This document shows, in pieces, positions 1 to 7,352 of a DNA stretch of 64,000 nt. The DNA comes from JAJZQD01 sp021847735 (GTDB lineage: Bacteria > Bacillota > Thermincolia > Thermincolales > UBA2595), in assembly GCA_027324025.1 (NCBI GenBank), contig DAHVYW010000121.1, forward strand, positions 1 through 64,000, in the 5' to 3' direction. A program made the translations under genes and the position numbers. The notes beneath the pieces are model-generated. The model was not told the DNA's origin. It worked only from the letters and a program-made list of their open reading frames with translations, and ran no database searches. Numbering within the stretch: the stretch's first letter is position 1; each line of letters opens with the position of its first letter.

Positions 1-162
1 CCCATCGGCCTGCCTTCCGGTCTTGGACCCATCGGCCTGCCTTCCGGTCTTGGACCCATCGGCCTGCCTTCCGGTCTTGGACCCATCGGCCTGCCTTCCG
101 GTCTTGGGCCTGCCGCCCTGCCTTCCGGTCTTGGACCCATCGGCCTGCCTTCCGGTCTTGGG
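1..162. repeat. 27-bp tandem repeat array inside infB
   Basis: Six consecutive 27-bp units start at 1, 28, 55, 82, 109 and 136, each related to cccatcggcctgccttccgg plus tcttgga. Units 1-3 are identical; units 4 and 6 differ at the last base. Unit 5 (109-135) carries a variant start (cctgccgcc). On the coding (minus) strand each unit encodes the nonapeptide GPRPEGRPM, or GPRPEGRAA for unit 5. The array may continue beyond the left edge. The high nucleotide identity suggests recent slippage or recombination, so copy number may vary between strains and assemblies. Confidence 0.95.
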
Positions 163-443
163 CCTACTGGTTTACCTTCTTTTTCTGCGCTGACAGGTTT
201 ATCCCCGGGACCCGGACTCGGCGGGTTCACCGAAACAGGTGTCTGTTCCTGATTTCCCTTCGCTTTGGCATTTACCCCTTGTCTTTCAGCCTTTTTCGTA
301 CTCCTGATTTTGGCAATCTCATCATCTTCAAGGGTACTCATATGGTTTTTAACGCTTACCCCTACACTGGCGAGCTGCGCTATTAATTCCTTGCTTTCCA
401 GTCCCAAATCTTTAGCTAATTCGTATACGCGAATCTTACCCAT
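1..443 (-). CDS. infB: Translation initiation factor IF-2, N-terminal part (runs off left edge)
   Basis: IF-2 is the GTPase that brings initiator tRNA to the ribosome. Only the first ~147 codons are inside the window. The ATG at 443 follows a GGGGGTG ribosome binding site. Residues 1-50 (MGKIRVYELAKDLGLESKEL...) are a typical IF2_N domain. A Pro/Gly-rich linker then runs into tandem GPRPEGRPM nonapeptides that continue to the left edge. The GTPase and C-terminal domains lie outside the window. It is the last gene seen of the rimP-nusA-rnpM-ylxQ-infB operon, 36 bp after ylxQ, which is the usual Bacillota order. The N-terminal domain and the gene order make the identity secure; the repeat linker is the odd part. 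Confidence 0.95.
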   Translation of the reverse strand, partial: MGKIRVYELAKDLGLESKELIAQLASVGVSVKNHMSTLEDDEIAKIRSTKKAERQGVNAKAKGNQEQTPVSVNPPSPGPGDKPVSAEKEGKPVGPRPEGRPMGPRPEGRAAGPRPEGRPMGPRPEGRPMGPRPEGRPMGPRPEGRPM

Positions 444-479
444 CAATTTCACCCCCGTTTTTTCGAATTTCTAACCGGG

Positions 480-800
480 TTAGAAATCCTCCTCTTCCCC
501 AACAAAGAGTTGATGCAGTTTCTTGGAAAATCCCTCGTCAGTAACAACTACCACTGACCTCGGTGATTTGCCAAGAGAACAGCCAAGGTGTAGTTTCTGC
601 CCACCTTCAACCCACGGCACTTTCTTAAATTCCGACAAATGAATAAAACGTTCCTTAGTTCCTTCCGAAGCGTCCGCAGCCAACAATACAAGTTTTGCTT
701 TGCCCTTTTTTATCACTGCTTCGGAGGCTGCATCTCCTGATTGAATGCACCCTGCTCGCTGGGCTATACCGAGAAAATCATACCCCTTTCGGGACACCAT
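480..800 (-). CDS. ylxQ: L7Ae-family RNA-binding protein YlxQ
   Basis: A 106-aa protein of the ribosomal L7Ae/L30e/Gadd45 fold, as encoded between rnpM and infB in most Bacillota. Family members bind kink-turn-like RNA; the role of YlxQ is poorly known. Features seen are the N-terminal helix with FLGIAQRAGCIQSG, the AVIKKGKAKLVLLAADAS segment typical of the fold, and a short acidic end. The ATG at 800 lies 23 nt inside the end of rnpM, so the two are probably translationally coupled. Identification rests on motif and operon position. Confidence 0.9.
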   Translation of the reverse strand: MVSRKGYDFLGIAQRAGCIQSGDAASEAVIKKGKAKLVLLAADASEGTKERFIHLSEFKKVPWVEGGQKLHLGCSLGKSPRSVVVVTDEGFSKKLHQLFVGEEEDF

Positions 801-1062
801 AGCTCACCAACCGTTCTTTCAGTCTGTCAACTATTTCAGGTGGAACTGGCTGTCCAAAAGCCTTTTCCACTCGTTTTGCCTTTATTGCCTTACGAAGGCA
901 GTCTTCACTGGGGCAAATATATGCCCCGCGGCCCGCACGTTTACCTATGGGATCGATATCAATAACATTTTCCGGGGTTTTTACTATCCTGATAAGTTCC
1001 TTCTTAGGTTTCATTTCCTGGCAACCCAAGCACATCCTCATAGGGATTTTTTTTATTTTCAA
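778..1062 (-). CDS. rnpM: RNase P modulator RnpM (YlxR, DUF448)
   Basis: A 94-aa YlxR-family protein. Diagnostic elements are the N-terminal MRMCLGCQEMKPKKELIRIV and the GRGAYICPSEDCLRKAIK segment carrying the second cysteine pair. Family proteins are nucleic-acid binding; in B. subtilis the protein has been reported to bind RNase P RNA and modulate its activity. A TTG start at 1062 is chosen because AAGGAGG lies 8 nt upstream. It follows nusA by 25 bp and overlaps ylxQ by 23 bp. Confidence 0.92.
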   Translation of the reverse strand: MKIKKIPMRMCLGCQEMKPKKELIRIVKTPENVIDIDPIGKRAGRGAYICPSEDCLRKAIKAKRVEKAFGQPVPPEIVDRLKERLVSYGVPKGV

Positions 1063-1087
1063 GGTTAACCCCTCCTTATCAGGGCAT

Positions 1088-2608
1088 TTACTTGTCTTCT
1101 TCCAACTCTTCCAAAAACTCGCCTACTTCTTCAACAGACAACTTCTTGCGTTTACCCGGCGCTTTGGTAGCCTTTTTGGCGGTTTCGGTTTTCTTTTTGG
1201 CTTTCTTACCCTTGCCTTTGGATTCTTCCTCCGGTTCCGGTTCCGGCAGAACAATATCTTCCTGCTCTTCGCACTCTTCTGTGTTATCCGGTAACTGGCC
1301 GGCGCTTTCGTCTACATCGTCGTAATATTCTTCGTCGTAATATTCCTCGTCGTATTCCCCTTCGTCGGCGTATTGGTCGTCCCCGGGTTCGCCCTCTTCG
1401 TGTTCTTCGCCGTCCTGCTCGTATTCGTAATCCTGATATTCTTCTCCGTCCTCACCCCAGTCACCATCCTCATACTCACTGTCGTCGTAATCTTCTGGGG
1501 CGTAATCATCCTCATAGTATTCATCTTCTGAGTATTCATCACCCTGGTCGGCATACTCGTCATTTAGCCTAAGCTCTTCGGCCTGGGTTTCACTCTTGAT
1601 ATCAATTTTCCAACCTGTCAATTTTGCAGACAGGCGGGCATTTTGACCCTCTTTGCCAATGGCCAACGACAGTTGGTAATCCGGCACAGTCACTCTTGCT
1701 ATTTTCTGATCTTCGAATATAGCAACATCAACTACTTTTGCGGGGCTCAAAGCATTGGCAACAAATTTCGCCGACTCCTGGTGCCATTTCACTATATCTA
1801 TTTTTTCGCCCTTGAGTTCGTGAACGATAGTTTGTACCCGCATCCCTTTTGGCCCCACGCAGGCTCCAACGGGATCAACATTCTCATCCCGTGAATAAAC
1901 GGCAATTTTAGAGCGTGCCCCGGCTTCACGGGCCACTGATTTTAACTCAACAATACCGTCGTGAATCTCAGGTACCTCAAGCTCAAAAAGCCTTTTCAAA
2001 AGGCCGGGGTGTGTCCTGGAAACAAGTATTTGAGGTCCCTTGGTCGTCTTTTTAACTTCAACTATGTACGTTTTTAACCTGTCACCATGCTTATATTCTT
2101 CACCAGGGATTTGTTCGGTGGGCCCAAGAATAGCTTCTGTCTTACCTAAGTCTATGTAGATATTCTTTTGGTCCTGCCTTTGCACAATGCCTGTAACTAT
2201 GTCACCTTCCCGGTTGGAAAACTCTTCGTAAATAATGCCCCTTTCGGCTTCACGGATTCTCTGTACGACCACCTGCTTGGCAGTCTGGGCCGCAATACGT
2301 CCGAAATCTCTTGGAGTTACTTCTACTTCCAAGATGTCCCCCAACTCGTATCTCAGGTCCTTATCCCTCGCTGCCTCCAAAGAAACCTCACTACGGTCGT
2401 CTTCCACACTTTCTGTAACAGTTTTCCTGGCATAAACCTTGATTTCCCCCGTTGACCTGTCAATACTCACTCTAACATTCTGTAAGGAACCGAAATTCCT
2501 TTTGTAAGCAGAAATCAAAGCAGCTTCCAGGGCGTCCAGGAGTATCTCAATGGCAATACCTTTTTCTCTTTCGAGTTCCTCCAAAGCTTCGATGAACTCC
2601 GTATTCAT
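1088..2608 (-). CDS. nusA: Transcription termination/antitermination factor NusA with long acidic tail
   Basis: NusA binds RNA polymerase and nascent RNA and modulates pausing and intrinsic termination. The 506-aa protein has the N-terminal polymerase-binding domain (1-130), an S1 domain (~135-200), KH1 (GPKGMR at 252-257) and KH2 (GKEGQN at 318-323), ending near residue 345. The B. subtilis protein stops shortly after KH2. Here residues ~351-440 form an extremely acidic Asp/Glu/Tyr/Gly-rich segment with repeated EYYDEEYY-like motifs. It is followed by a Lys/Ala-rich basic stretch (~463-489) and a short acidic helix. The core is certain; the tail is unusual. It sits between rimP and rnpM. Confidence 0.97.
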   Translation of the reverse strand: MNTEFIEALEELEREKGIAIEILLDALEAALISAYKRNFGSLQNVRVSIDRSTGEIKVYARKTVTESVEDDRSEVSLEAARDKDLRYELGDILEVEVTPRDFGRIAAQTAKQVVVQRIREAERGIIYEEFSNREGDIVTGIVQRQDQKNIYIDLGKTEAILGPTEQIPGEEYKHGDRLKTYIVEVKKTTKGPQILVSRTHPGLLKRLFELEVPEIHDGIVELKSVAREAGARSKIAVYSRDENVDPVGACVGPKGMRVQTIVHELKGEKIDIVKWHQESAKFVANALSPAKVVDVAIFEDQKIARVTVPDYQLSLAIGKEGQNARLSAKLTGWKIDIKSETQAEELRLNDEYADQGDEYSEDEYYEDDYAPEDYDDSEYEDGDWGEDGEEYQDYEYEQDGEEHEEGEPGDDQYADEGEYDEEYYDEEYYDDVDESAGQLPDNTEECEEQEDIVLPEPEPEEESKGKGKKAKKKTETAKKATKAPGKRKKLSVEEVGEFLEELEEDK

Positions 2609-2642
2609 TTTTTTAAACTAACCTCCTCTAATTTTCATTTGT

Positions 2643-3104
2643 CTAGAAATCAGCTTCCAATCTAACTTTAGCTACCGTCCCAAAAGGCAGGGTAACCTTT
2701 TTGCCTTTTACATTAATGCTCAATATGTTATCCTCAACACCCTCTAATTCACCAACGAATTCCTTCTGCCCTTCAACCGGCGAAAAAGTCGAAGCCCGTA
2801 TTTTGTACCCACGAAACTTTACAAAATCTTCGGGTTTGTTAAGAGGCCGTTCAATTCCCGGAGAGGAGACTTCAAGTATATACGACTGGGGTATGGAATC
2901 CCTTTCATCAAGCAGTTCACCCAGTTTTTTTGATACTGCCTGGCAATCGTCATGGGTAATACCCTGGGGTTTATCAATAAAAATCCTCAGGAACCACGAT
3001 CCCCCTTCTTTTATGTACTCAACATCTACCAATTCGAGGCCTAAGAAATCTACTACAGGTTTTGCCATCTCCCAAACAATATCCTCGGTCCTGGTTTTTC
3101 CCAT
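2643..3104 (-). CDS. rimP: Ribosome maturation factor RimP
   Basis: RimP (YlxS/YhbC) assists 30S subunit maturation. The ~153-aa protein shows DVEYIKEGGSWFLRIFIDKP, GITHDDCQAVSKKLGELLD and the family motif YILEVSSPGIERPL. An upstream in-frame GTG at 3113 is possible, but GGGGAG lies 8 nt before the ATG at 3104 and directly abuts the GTG, so the ATG is preferred. It is the first gene of the rimP-nusA-rnpM-ylxQ-infB operon, preceded by a promoter and a ~150-nt leader. Confidence 0.95.
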   Translation of the reverse strand: MGKTRTEDIVWEMAKPVVDFLGLELVDVEYIKEGGSWFLRIFIDKPQGITHDDCQAVSKKLGELLDERDSIPQSYILEVSSPGIERPLNKPEDFVKFRGYKIRASTFSPVEGQKEFVGELEGVEDNILSINVKGKKVTLPFGTVAKVRLEADF

Positions 3105-3196
3105 AGCCTTCACTCCCCGTATATCTTCATATTAACTATTGTACCATCTATGCTCTCCGCTTATACTTTGAGCAGTTTAGCCCTCTGGAACGCGAA

Positions 3197-3217
3197 AGAG
3201 TGGGGTTGCCCCACTCT
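3197..3217 (-). promoter_or_regulatory. Perfect hairpin in the rimP-nusA leader
   Basis: A 9-bp perfect stem (agagtgggg / ccccactct) with a 3-nt loop lies between the predicted promoter and rimP. On the transcribed strand it is followed by TTTCGCG, a weak U-tract. It could be a leader attenuator whose use depends on NusA, since autoregulation of nusA through leader termination is reported in B. subtilis. That role is inference; only the hairpin and its position are seen. Confidence 0.55.
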
Positions 3218-3263
3218 ACAAATACCTTTCCGGGTTAAGCATCAATTAAATCGCATCGTAAGT

Positions 3264-3292
3264 AGTATAACATATATAGCAAAGGTTGGCAA
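3264..3292 (-). promoter_or_regulatory. Sigma-A-type promoter for rimP-nusA-infB
   Basis: On the minus strand TTGCCA (3292-3287) and TATACT (3269-3264) are separated by exactly 17 bp. Transcription would start near 3257, giving a leader of ~150 nt before the rimP ATG at 3104. It lies downstream of the terminator of the preceding FapA gene. Confidence 0.75.
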
Positions 3293-3317
3293 GACAAGAA
3301 TCTGTGTAGGTCAATAG

Positions 3318-3348
3318 TAAAAGTAAAGAGACTGCCCCTTTCGGACAG
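3318..3348 (-). terminator. Intrinsic terminator after the FapA/STAS signalling operon
   Basis: On the minus strand CTGTCC and GGGCAG pair around a GAAAG loop (one G-U pair). They are followed by TCTCTTTACTTTTAC. The hairpin starts about 18 bp after the stop codon of the FapA gene. The U-tract is interrupted, so efficiency may be moderate. Confidence 0.6.
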
Positions 3349-3366
3349 CCCCATCATTATTACATC

Positions 3367-4806
3367 TTATTTATACGGGGAAATCTTTATTTCTCCATTG
3401 TGTTTTGTAAAGCAGACAAATGGGTAAGGGTCGTGGATTTGTACTGAAGACGATCCGATGGTTACCTTCACTCCCGGATAGATTGTTCCCTGCACCGTTA
3501 TGCGGCCGCGGTTAGATTGTACCATCTGAAATTCGATGTTCTTTATGGACTCGTTTAGTGCCTCTAAATCCTTGGTAAGGGCAACCTGTACTTTAGTAAC
3601 CTGTATAAGAAGGGCACGCTTATCCGGGTGCATCTCCCCTTGGGTATACTGCATGCGCTTTAAGAGTTTTATGGCTTTATCAGCTTTATCGTGGTCAGTT
3701 TCCTTTGACTCCTTTTCCTTTATGAGCTTGGAATATTCCCTACGCAGCACAGGATTTATCCCGGCCTCCAACTCAGTTGCAGTTGCCAGGGGTGAACCCA
3801 CTATTTTACATTTTATTTCTTCACCGGCCCTGATCAAGCCTCCGACTACAACACCCTTGCCACCGACTACCACGGATTTTCCGGCGCTTACCCTGCTGTG
3901 CATGATGGCTTCACTGACCACAATATCTTCAGCAGCCTCAACGGTGGAGTTTTCTATAAACTTGGCGAAAACACTTTCTCCCGCTTTTATCCTCGTTTTG
4001 CTTCTGCCGACAATGCCGCTTTTGACTTTAACATTCCCGGTACACTCAACTATCCCGTCAGATATAGTGTTCATGATAACCACATCGCCATTCGCCACAA
4101 CTTTAAAACCTTCCCTGATACTCCCTTTGATTATTACGCTCCCGTTAAATTCAATATTTCCCGTGTTGAAATCCACATCTCCGTCAACTTCATAGACTGT
4201 GGAAACGGTGATTTTGTTACCGGTAAGCATTACGCGGCCTTGTGCGGCCGACACGGCAACTATGGCGCTGGGCTTATAACCTATATTATCACCTGCAACC
4301 ATTTGTACATTTTTACCAGGCTTTAAAAGAAAATCTTTTCCAGGTTTGGCCGGAACCTCTTCGCCGGTAACCGTGTAACCCGGGGTTCCTTTAGAAGCCG
4401 GTGTTTTAACCGCGAGTACCTCCCCAATCTCCACATTCTGAATAAGGTTGAGATTGTAAAAATCCACCCGGCCATCCATCATTTCAATCGGTTTTCCTAT
4501 TACTACATCAGTATTAAACTTAAAATCAATCTTTGAATCCTCTCCGGGGATAGGCTCGGAACCCCTGGCAACAGTGATGGGTTCGCTGAAATGCTGTAGG
4601 CTGACGGCCTTATCAACAATTTCTTCCAGCACACCATAAATCACGCCCTTTTCTCTTAAAGCGGCTTCGATATCCTGCCCGGTAATTTGTTGGCCTCCTC
4701 CCAGTGAGTAGACCTTTAGATAGGCTTCCATCTTATTTCGACTTATTTCAACATTTACAGGTTGATTTTTGGCCAATAACTCATCGATAAAATCTCCTGG
4801 AGCCAT
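3367..4806 (-). CDS. FapA family (DUF342) protein, signalling-module copy
   Basis: A ~479-aa FapA/DUF342 protein. Residues ~1-150 form the N-terminal FapA domain with KMEAYLKVYSLGGGQQITGQD and FYNLNLIQNVEIGEVLAV. Residues ~205-340 are regularly repeated short strands rich in Gly/Val (NGDVVIMNTISDG, KAGESVFAKFIENS), expected to form a right-handed beta-helix. Residues ~350-430 form a coiled coil and the end is a small beta domain. FapA proteins have been tied to flagellar or polar functions in Vibrio; their biochemical role is unclear. An ATG at 4806 has AGGGGG 8 nt upstream, so it is preferred over the GTG at 4815. Last gene of the module; a close paralogue lies at 40415-42085. Confidence 0.88.
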   Translation of the reverse strand: MAPGDFIDELLAKNQPVNVEISRNKMEAYLKVYSLGGGQQITGQDIEAALREKGVIYGVLEEIVDKAVSLQHFSEPITVARGSEPIPGEDSKIDFKFNTDVVIGKPIEMMDGRVDFYNLNLIQNVEIGEVLAVKTPASKGTPGYTVTGEEVPAKPGKDFLLKPGKNVQMVAGDNIGYKPSAIVAVSAAQGRVMLTGNKITVSTVYEVDGDVDFNTGNIEFNGSVIIKGSIREGFKVVANGDVVIMNTISDGIVECTGNVKVKSGIVGRSKTRIKAGESVFAKFIENSTVEAAEDIVVSEAIMHSRVSAGKSVVVGGKGVVVGGLIRAGEEIKCKIVGSPLATATELEAGINPVLRREYSKLIKEKESKETDHDKADKAIKLLKRMQYTQGEMHPDKRALLIQVTKVQVALTKDLEALNESIKNIEFQMVQSNRGRITVQGTIYPGVKVTIGSSSVQIHDPYPFVCFTKHNGEIKISPYK

Positions 4807-4845
4807 TTTGTCCACCCCCTAAATGGCTGTCAAAATACACAAACA

Positions 4846-5157
4846 TTATTCAAAAATTTCTTTACCCAACAGCATGGGCAGCCCCAAGAGGTCAAAAACT
4901 TCGTATACCTCAGCCGAAACATTGCATACTTTAACTTCGACACTGTCTTTCCTGAGACTCTTTACCACATTCAATAGTCCGCCAACCCCGGTAGAATCAA
5001 CGAAACCCAATTTAGCCATGTCCAAAATCATGCCACTAACATCCTCACGGGCTTCATCCACACTTTTCTTAAACCTGTCAACAGTGGCAATGTCCAGTTC
5101 TCCAACCAGTCTCAAGATTTTGTTTTTGCCGTCAGTTGAAACTTGCACGTCTAACAT
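4846..5157 (-). CDS. Anti-sigma factor antagonist (STAS domain, SpoIIAA/RsbV type)
   Basis: A 103-aa single STAS-domain protein. Such proteins are phosphorylated on a conserved serine by an RsbW/SpoIIAB-type kinase and dephosphorylated by a PP2C phosphatase, which switches binding partners. Seen here are the N-terminal strand LRLVGELDIATVDRF and the phospho-acceptor motif FVDSTGVGGLL with Ser55. The start ATG at 5157 has GAGGGTGG upstream. Both expected enzymes are encoded upstream in the same orientation: a PP2C protein at 9756-11258 and an RsbW-like HATPase domain within 7342-9477. The controlled target is unknown; no dedicated sigma factor lies next to it. The domain call is firm, the pathway is inferred. 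Confidence 0.9.
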   Translation of the reverse strand: MLDVQVSTDGKNKILRLVGELDIATVDRFKKSVDEAREDVSGMILDMAKLGFVDSTGVGGLLNVVKSLRKDSVEVKVCNVSAEVYEVFDLLGLPMLLGKEIFE

Positions 5158-5176
5158 TAAGTCCCACCCTCTTCCA

Positions 5177-5296
5177 GTTTATCCCAATTCCAAGACTCCA
5201 CCTTCTATAAGGTGGAGTTTCCACTTTTCTGCTTCAGTGGGGGTAGAGTCCCCCCACTGAAGTTTCGATGTTCAGCTTTAGCTGAACGAGTTCACT
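5177..5296. repeat. Three-hairpin intergenic repeat, copy A
   Basis: A 120-bp element nearly identical to 17799-17917, with one substitution and one single-base indel. It folds as three separate hairpins: ACTCCACCTT/AAGGTGGAGT, CTTCAGTGGGGG/CCCCCACTGAAG and GTTCAGCT/AGCTGAAC. There are no terminal inverted repeats. On the minus strand the element begins AGTGAACTCG, and its TGA is the stop codon of the Jag_N-FapA gene. It then fills the gap before the STAS gene. It could be a REP or IS200/IS605-derived element and may act as an mRNA 3' structure; both are inference. Confidence 0.9.
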
Positions 5297-7352
5297 GGCG
5301 CTTTTCGCCGGTCAATAGCTTGTCAACAACAAGTTGGCCTTCGTAGTTAATATAGGCGTCAAAGTTCTTGTACAGATTATCGACCCTGAATTTATCCCCG
5401 CCTACCTTTACTGTGACATTGGGATGTATTAACCCTGCCGAAACCTTGCTGTTACAGTTAACCGCCACAGAAGTCTGGGTGTCAAAATCCGAACCAAGTT
5501 CTTTTACAGTTACGTTACCGTTGGAGACTACTTTTACGCCCCGGGCAACCCCGGGATTTCCTGAGACAATCACTACTCCTCCGGCCGTAATGGTAGAAAT
5601 GTAGCATCCCTGGCCTTCAATTATTACATCTCCGCTTGATTGGAGAGTACAGTTTTGAACATATTTAACCTTAATGCAGTCTTCTTTTCTTATACTATCG
5701 TTAATCAGACCGACAACCAGGTCTACACATTCTTTTAGCCTTTGGAGATAATCAACACTTTCTATATTTACCGATCCCAGCCCGCATAAATCCTTCTGTA
5801 AAAGATTGACACAATCCAATACCTGTTCATGAACTGTTTGCTTGGAGCCCAGCATTGTTTCGGACAATTCCGAGACTGTTTGCGGCAGGACATTGAATTT
5901 TGAATCGAGCAGCAGTTGAATTAACGGGCCGTCACCCTTGGCCCGCAGGTCAGATGTCTTAAAAGCGGGAACACTTTTAAGCTGCTCTGCCACCGCGCGC
6001 ACATTATTCAACATCTCCCCCGTTTCCTTTAAACCGGGCAAAATCGAAGAGTATAAAGCGGCCCTTCCCCCTGCCGTAATGATGCTCCCAAGGGCTTGTT
6101 GGTGAATAGTAACACTGGCCCCGGCGGTTATTGCAGCCCTGGTGACATCACCAAATACCTCAATATTTCCGTCAGCTTCAATCTTGTATCCATCCCGGAC
6201 ACTTCCCCTTACCAGGACGTCTCCGGCAAATTTTATGTTTCCGATGGTCTGGTCAACATCCTTGACTTCATAAACCGGGTCCACATGAACAAAAGTCTTG
6301 TTGCCGATATTCGCTGTCCCGGGCCGGCCGGCAATTGTTGCCACTACCATTTCCCCATCCCCCGTGAACTCACATCCGCTCTTAATGCACATTTCACAAT
6401 CTTTAGGCAAAGCTGCCGGAATTGGCTCCCCGGTAACGGCCCAGCCGTCGCGTCCTATTTGTTTAGGCACTTTGATGGCAACGACCTCACCCGGACTAAC
6501 AGACACCATCTGATGGTGGTTAAATAACGGTTCTTCTTCGTCTTCTTTCGCGTCATCCAGGAAGGGGAGCCTAATATATGCATCGATACCGTCCTCTGGT
6601 TTTAAGCCCCGGGCTACTGGAAACCCTTCCTTGCCATTTTGATTCTCCAACACCTGTTGAATTCCTGCATTTAGTATACCTTTTACGACATTCTTTTCCT
6701 GTAAAAACCTAATTACATCCTCTACCGTAACCGGAGGTGATTCAATTATTTCTGCAACCTCTATCTGCAACAGTAATTTATTTGTTTCAGCCTGATCCAT
6801 TAACCTGTATGTGGCACCCGGCTGGCTAACCAGTCTCAGTAAAGCCTCCAGCTTATTATCTGCAACAGTCAACTCCAGCGAAGAAACCGGCTTTTCATCG
6901 ACCAATTCTACTTGTATCATATCCCCTTCGGAAACCGGTGTTTCTTCTACAGTCTCTTGTCCGTTGATGATTAACCTCATATTTCGGCCTGGTTTTAAAA
7001 TAGCGTAACTTCCCAAATCCGAAGGATCGGTAACAACTACTTTACCGTTGACAACTGCGGCCACCCCTGTCATTTTGTCGGTTACTTTAGGCGAATATTG
7101 CGCAGCCAGGGATTCATCCCTAATATGTAGGTCAACCAATATGTCAGTCAGTTCAAGTTCGGCCTTGGCGTCTTCTTTAATGGAAACCTTAACTTTGGCA
7201 AGCCTGGAGCCCACCCCAAGGAAACCCTGTTTTCCTTCTGAGATGATTTCTATTGTGGTCTGCTCTTTTTTAACCTGCAGCATCCTAAGCGCTTTGCTAA
7301 CCGCTTCCTGTACAGTGTTACCTTCAGTGATAACGAATCCCTCAACTGACAT
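5292..7352 (-). CDS. Jag_N-FapA (DUF342) fusion protein
   Basis: A ~686-aa protein. Residues 1-~60 are a Jag_N domain (VEGFVITEGNTVQEAVSKAL ... GKQGFLGVGSRLAKVKV), as found at the N terminus of the RNA-binding protein Jag/KhpB. The remainder is FapA-like: an N-terminal region with PVARGLKPEDGIDAY and SPGEVVAIKVPKQIG, Gly-rich short-strand beta-helix segments (NIKFAGDVLVRGSVRDGYKI), a helical insert, then further beta-helix. The ATG at 7352 overlaps the upstream gene's stop by 11 nt, indicating coupling. A TTG further upstream is less likely. The stop TGA is contributed by repeat copy A. Jag KH and R3H domains are absent, so direct RNA binding is not implied. Confidence 0.85.
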   Translation of the reverse strand: MSVEGFVITEGNTVQEAVSKALRMLQVKKEQTTIEIISEGKQGFLGVGSRLAKVKVSIKEDAKAELELTDILVDLHIRDESLAAQYSPKVTDKMTGVAAVVNGKVVVTDPSDLGSYAILKPGRNMRLIINGQETVEETPVSEGDMIQVELVDEKPVSSLELTVADNKLEALLRLVSQPGATYRLMDQAETNKLLLQIEVAEIIESPPVTVEDVIRFLQEKNVVKGILNAGIQQVLENQNGKEGFPVARGLKPEDGIDAYIRLPFLDDAKEDEEEPLFNHHQMVSVSPGEVVAIKVPKQIGRDGWAVTGEPIPAALPKDCEMCIKSGCEFTGDGEMVVATIAGRPGTANIGNKTFVHVDPVYEVKDVDQTIGNIKFAGDVLVRGSVRDGYKIEADGNIEVFGDVTRAAITAGASVTIHQQALGSIITAGGRAALYSSILPGLKETGEMLNNVRAVAEQLKSVPAFKTSDLRAKGDGPLIQLLLDSKFNVLPQTVSELSETMLGSKQTVHEQVLDCVNLLQKDLCGLGSVNIESVDYLQRLKECVDLVVGLINDSIRKEDCIKVKYVQNCTLQSSGDVIIEGQGCYISTITAGGVVIVSGNPGVARGVKVVSNGNVTVKELGSDFDTQTSVAVNCNSKVSAGLIHPNVTVKVGGDKFRVDNLYKNFDAYINYEGQLVVDKLLTGEKRQ

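Noticed and set aside
1..162. CRISPR array at the left edge
   Set aside because: The units are directly contiguous without spacers and encode an in-frame nonapeptide of IF-2.
265..474. Plus-strand open frame of 69 codons opposite infB
   Set aside because: It is antisense to the IF2_N domain coding sequence, has no ribosome site, and its composition mirrors the real gene.
1312..1563. Thr/Met-rich minus-strand frame within nusA
   Set aside because: It is an alternative frame of the repetitive acidic nusA tail and its low complexity follows from that; nusA is intact in its own frame.
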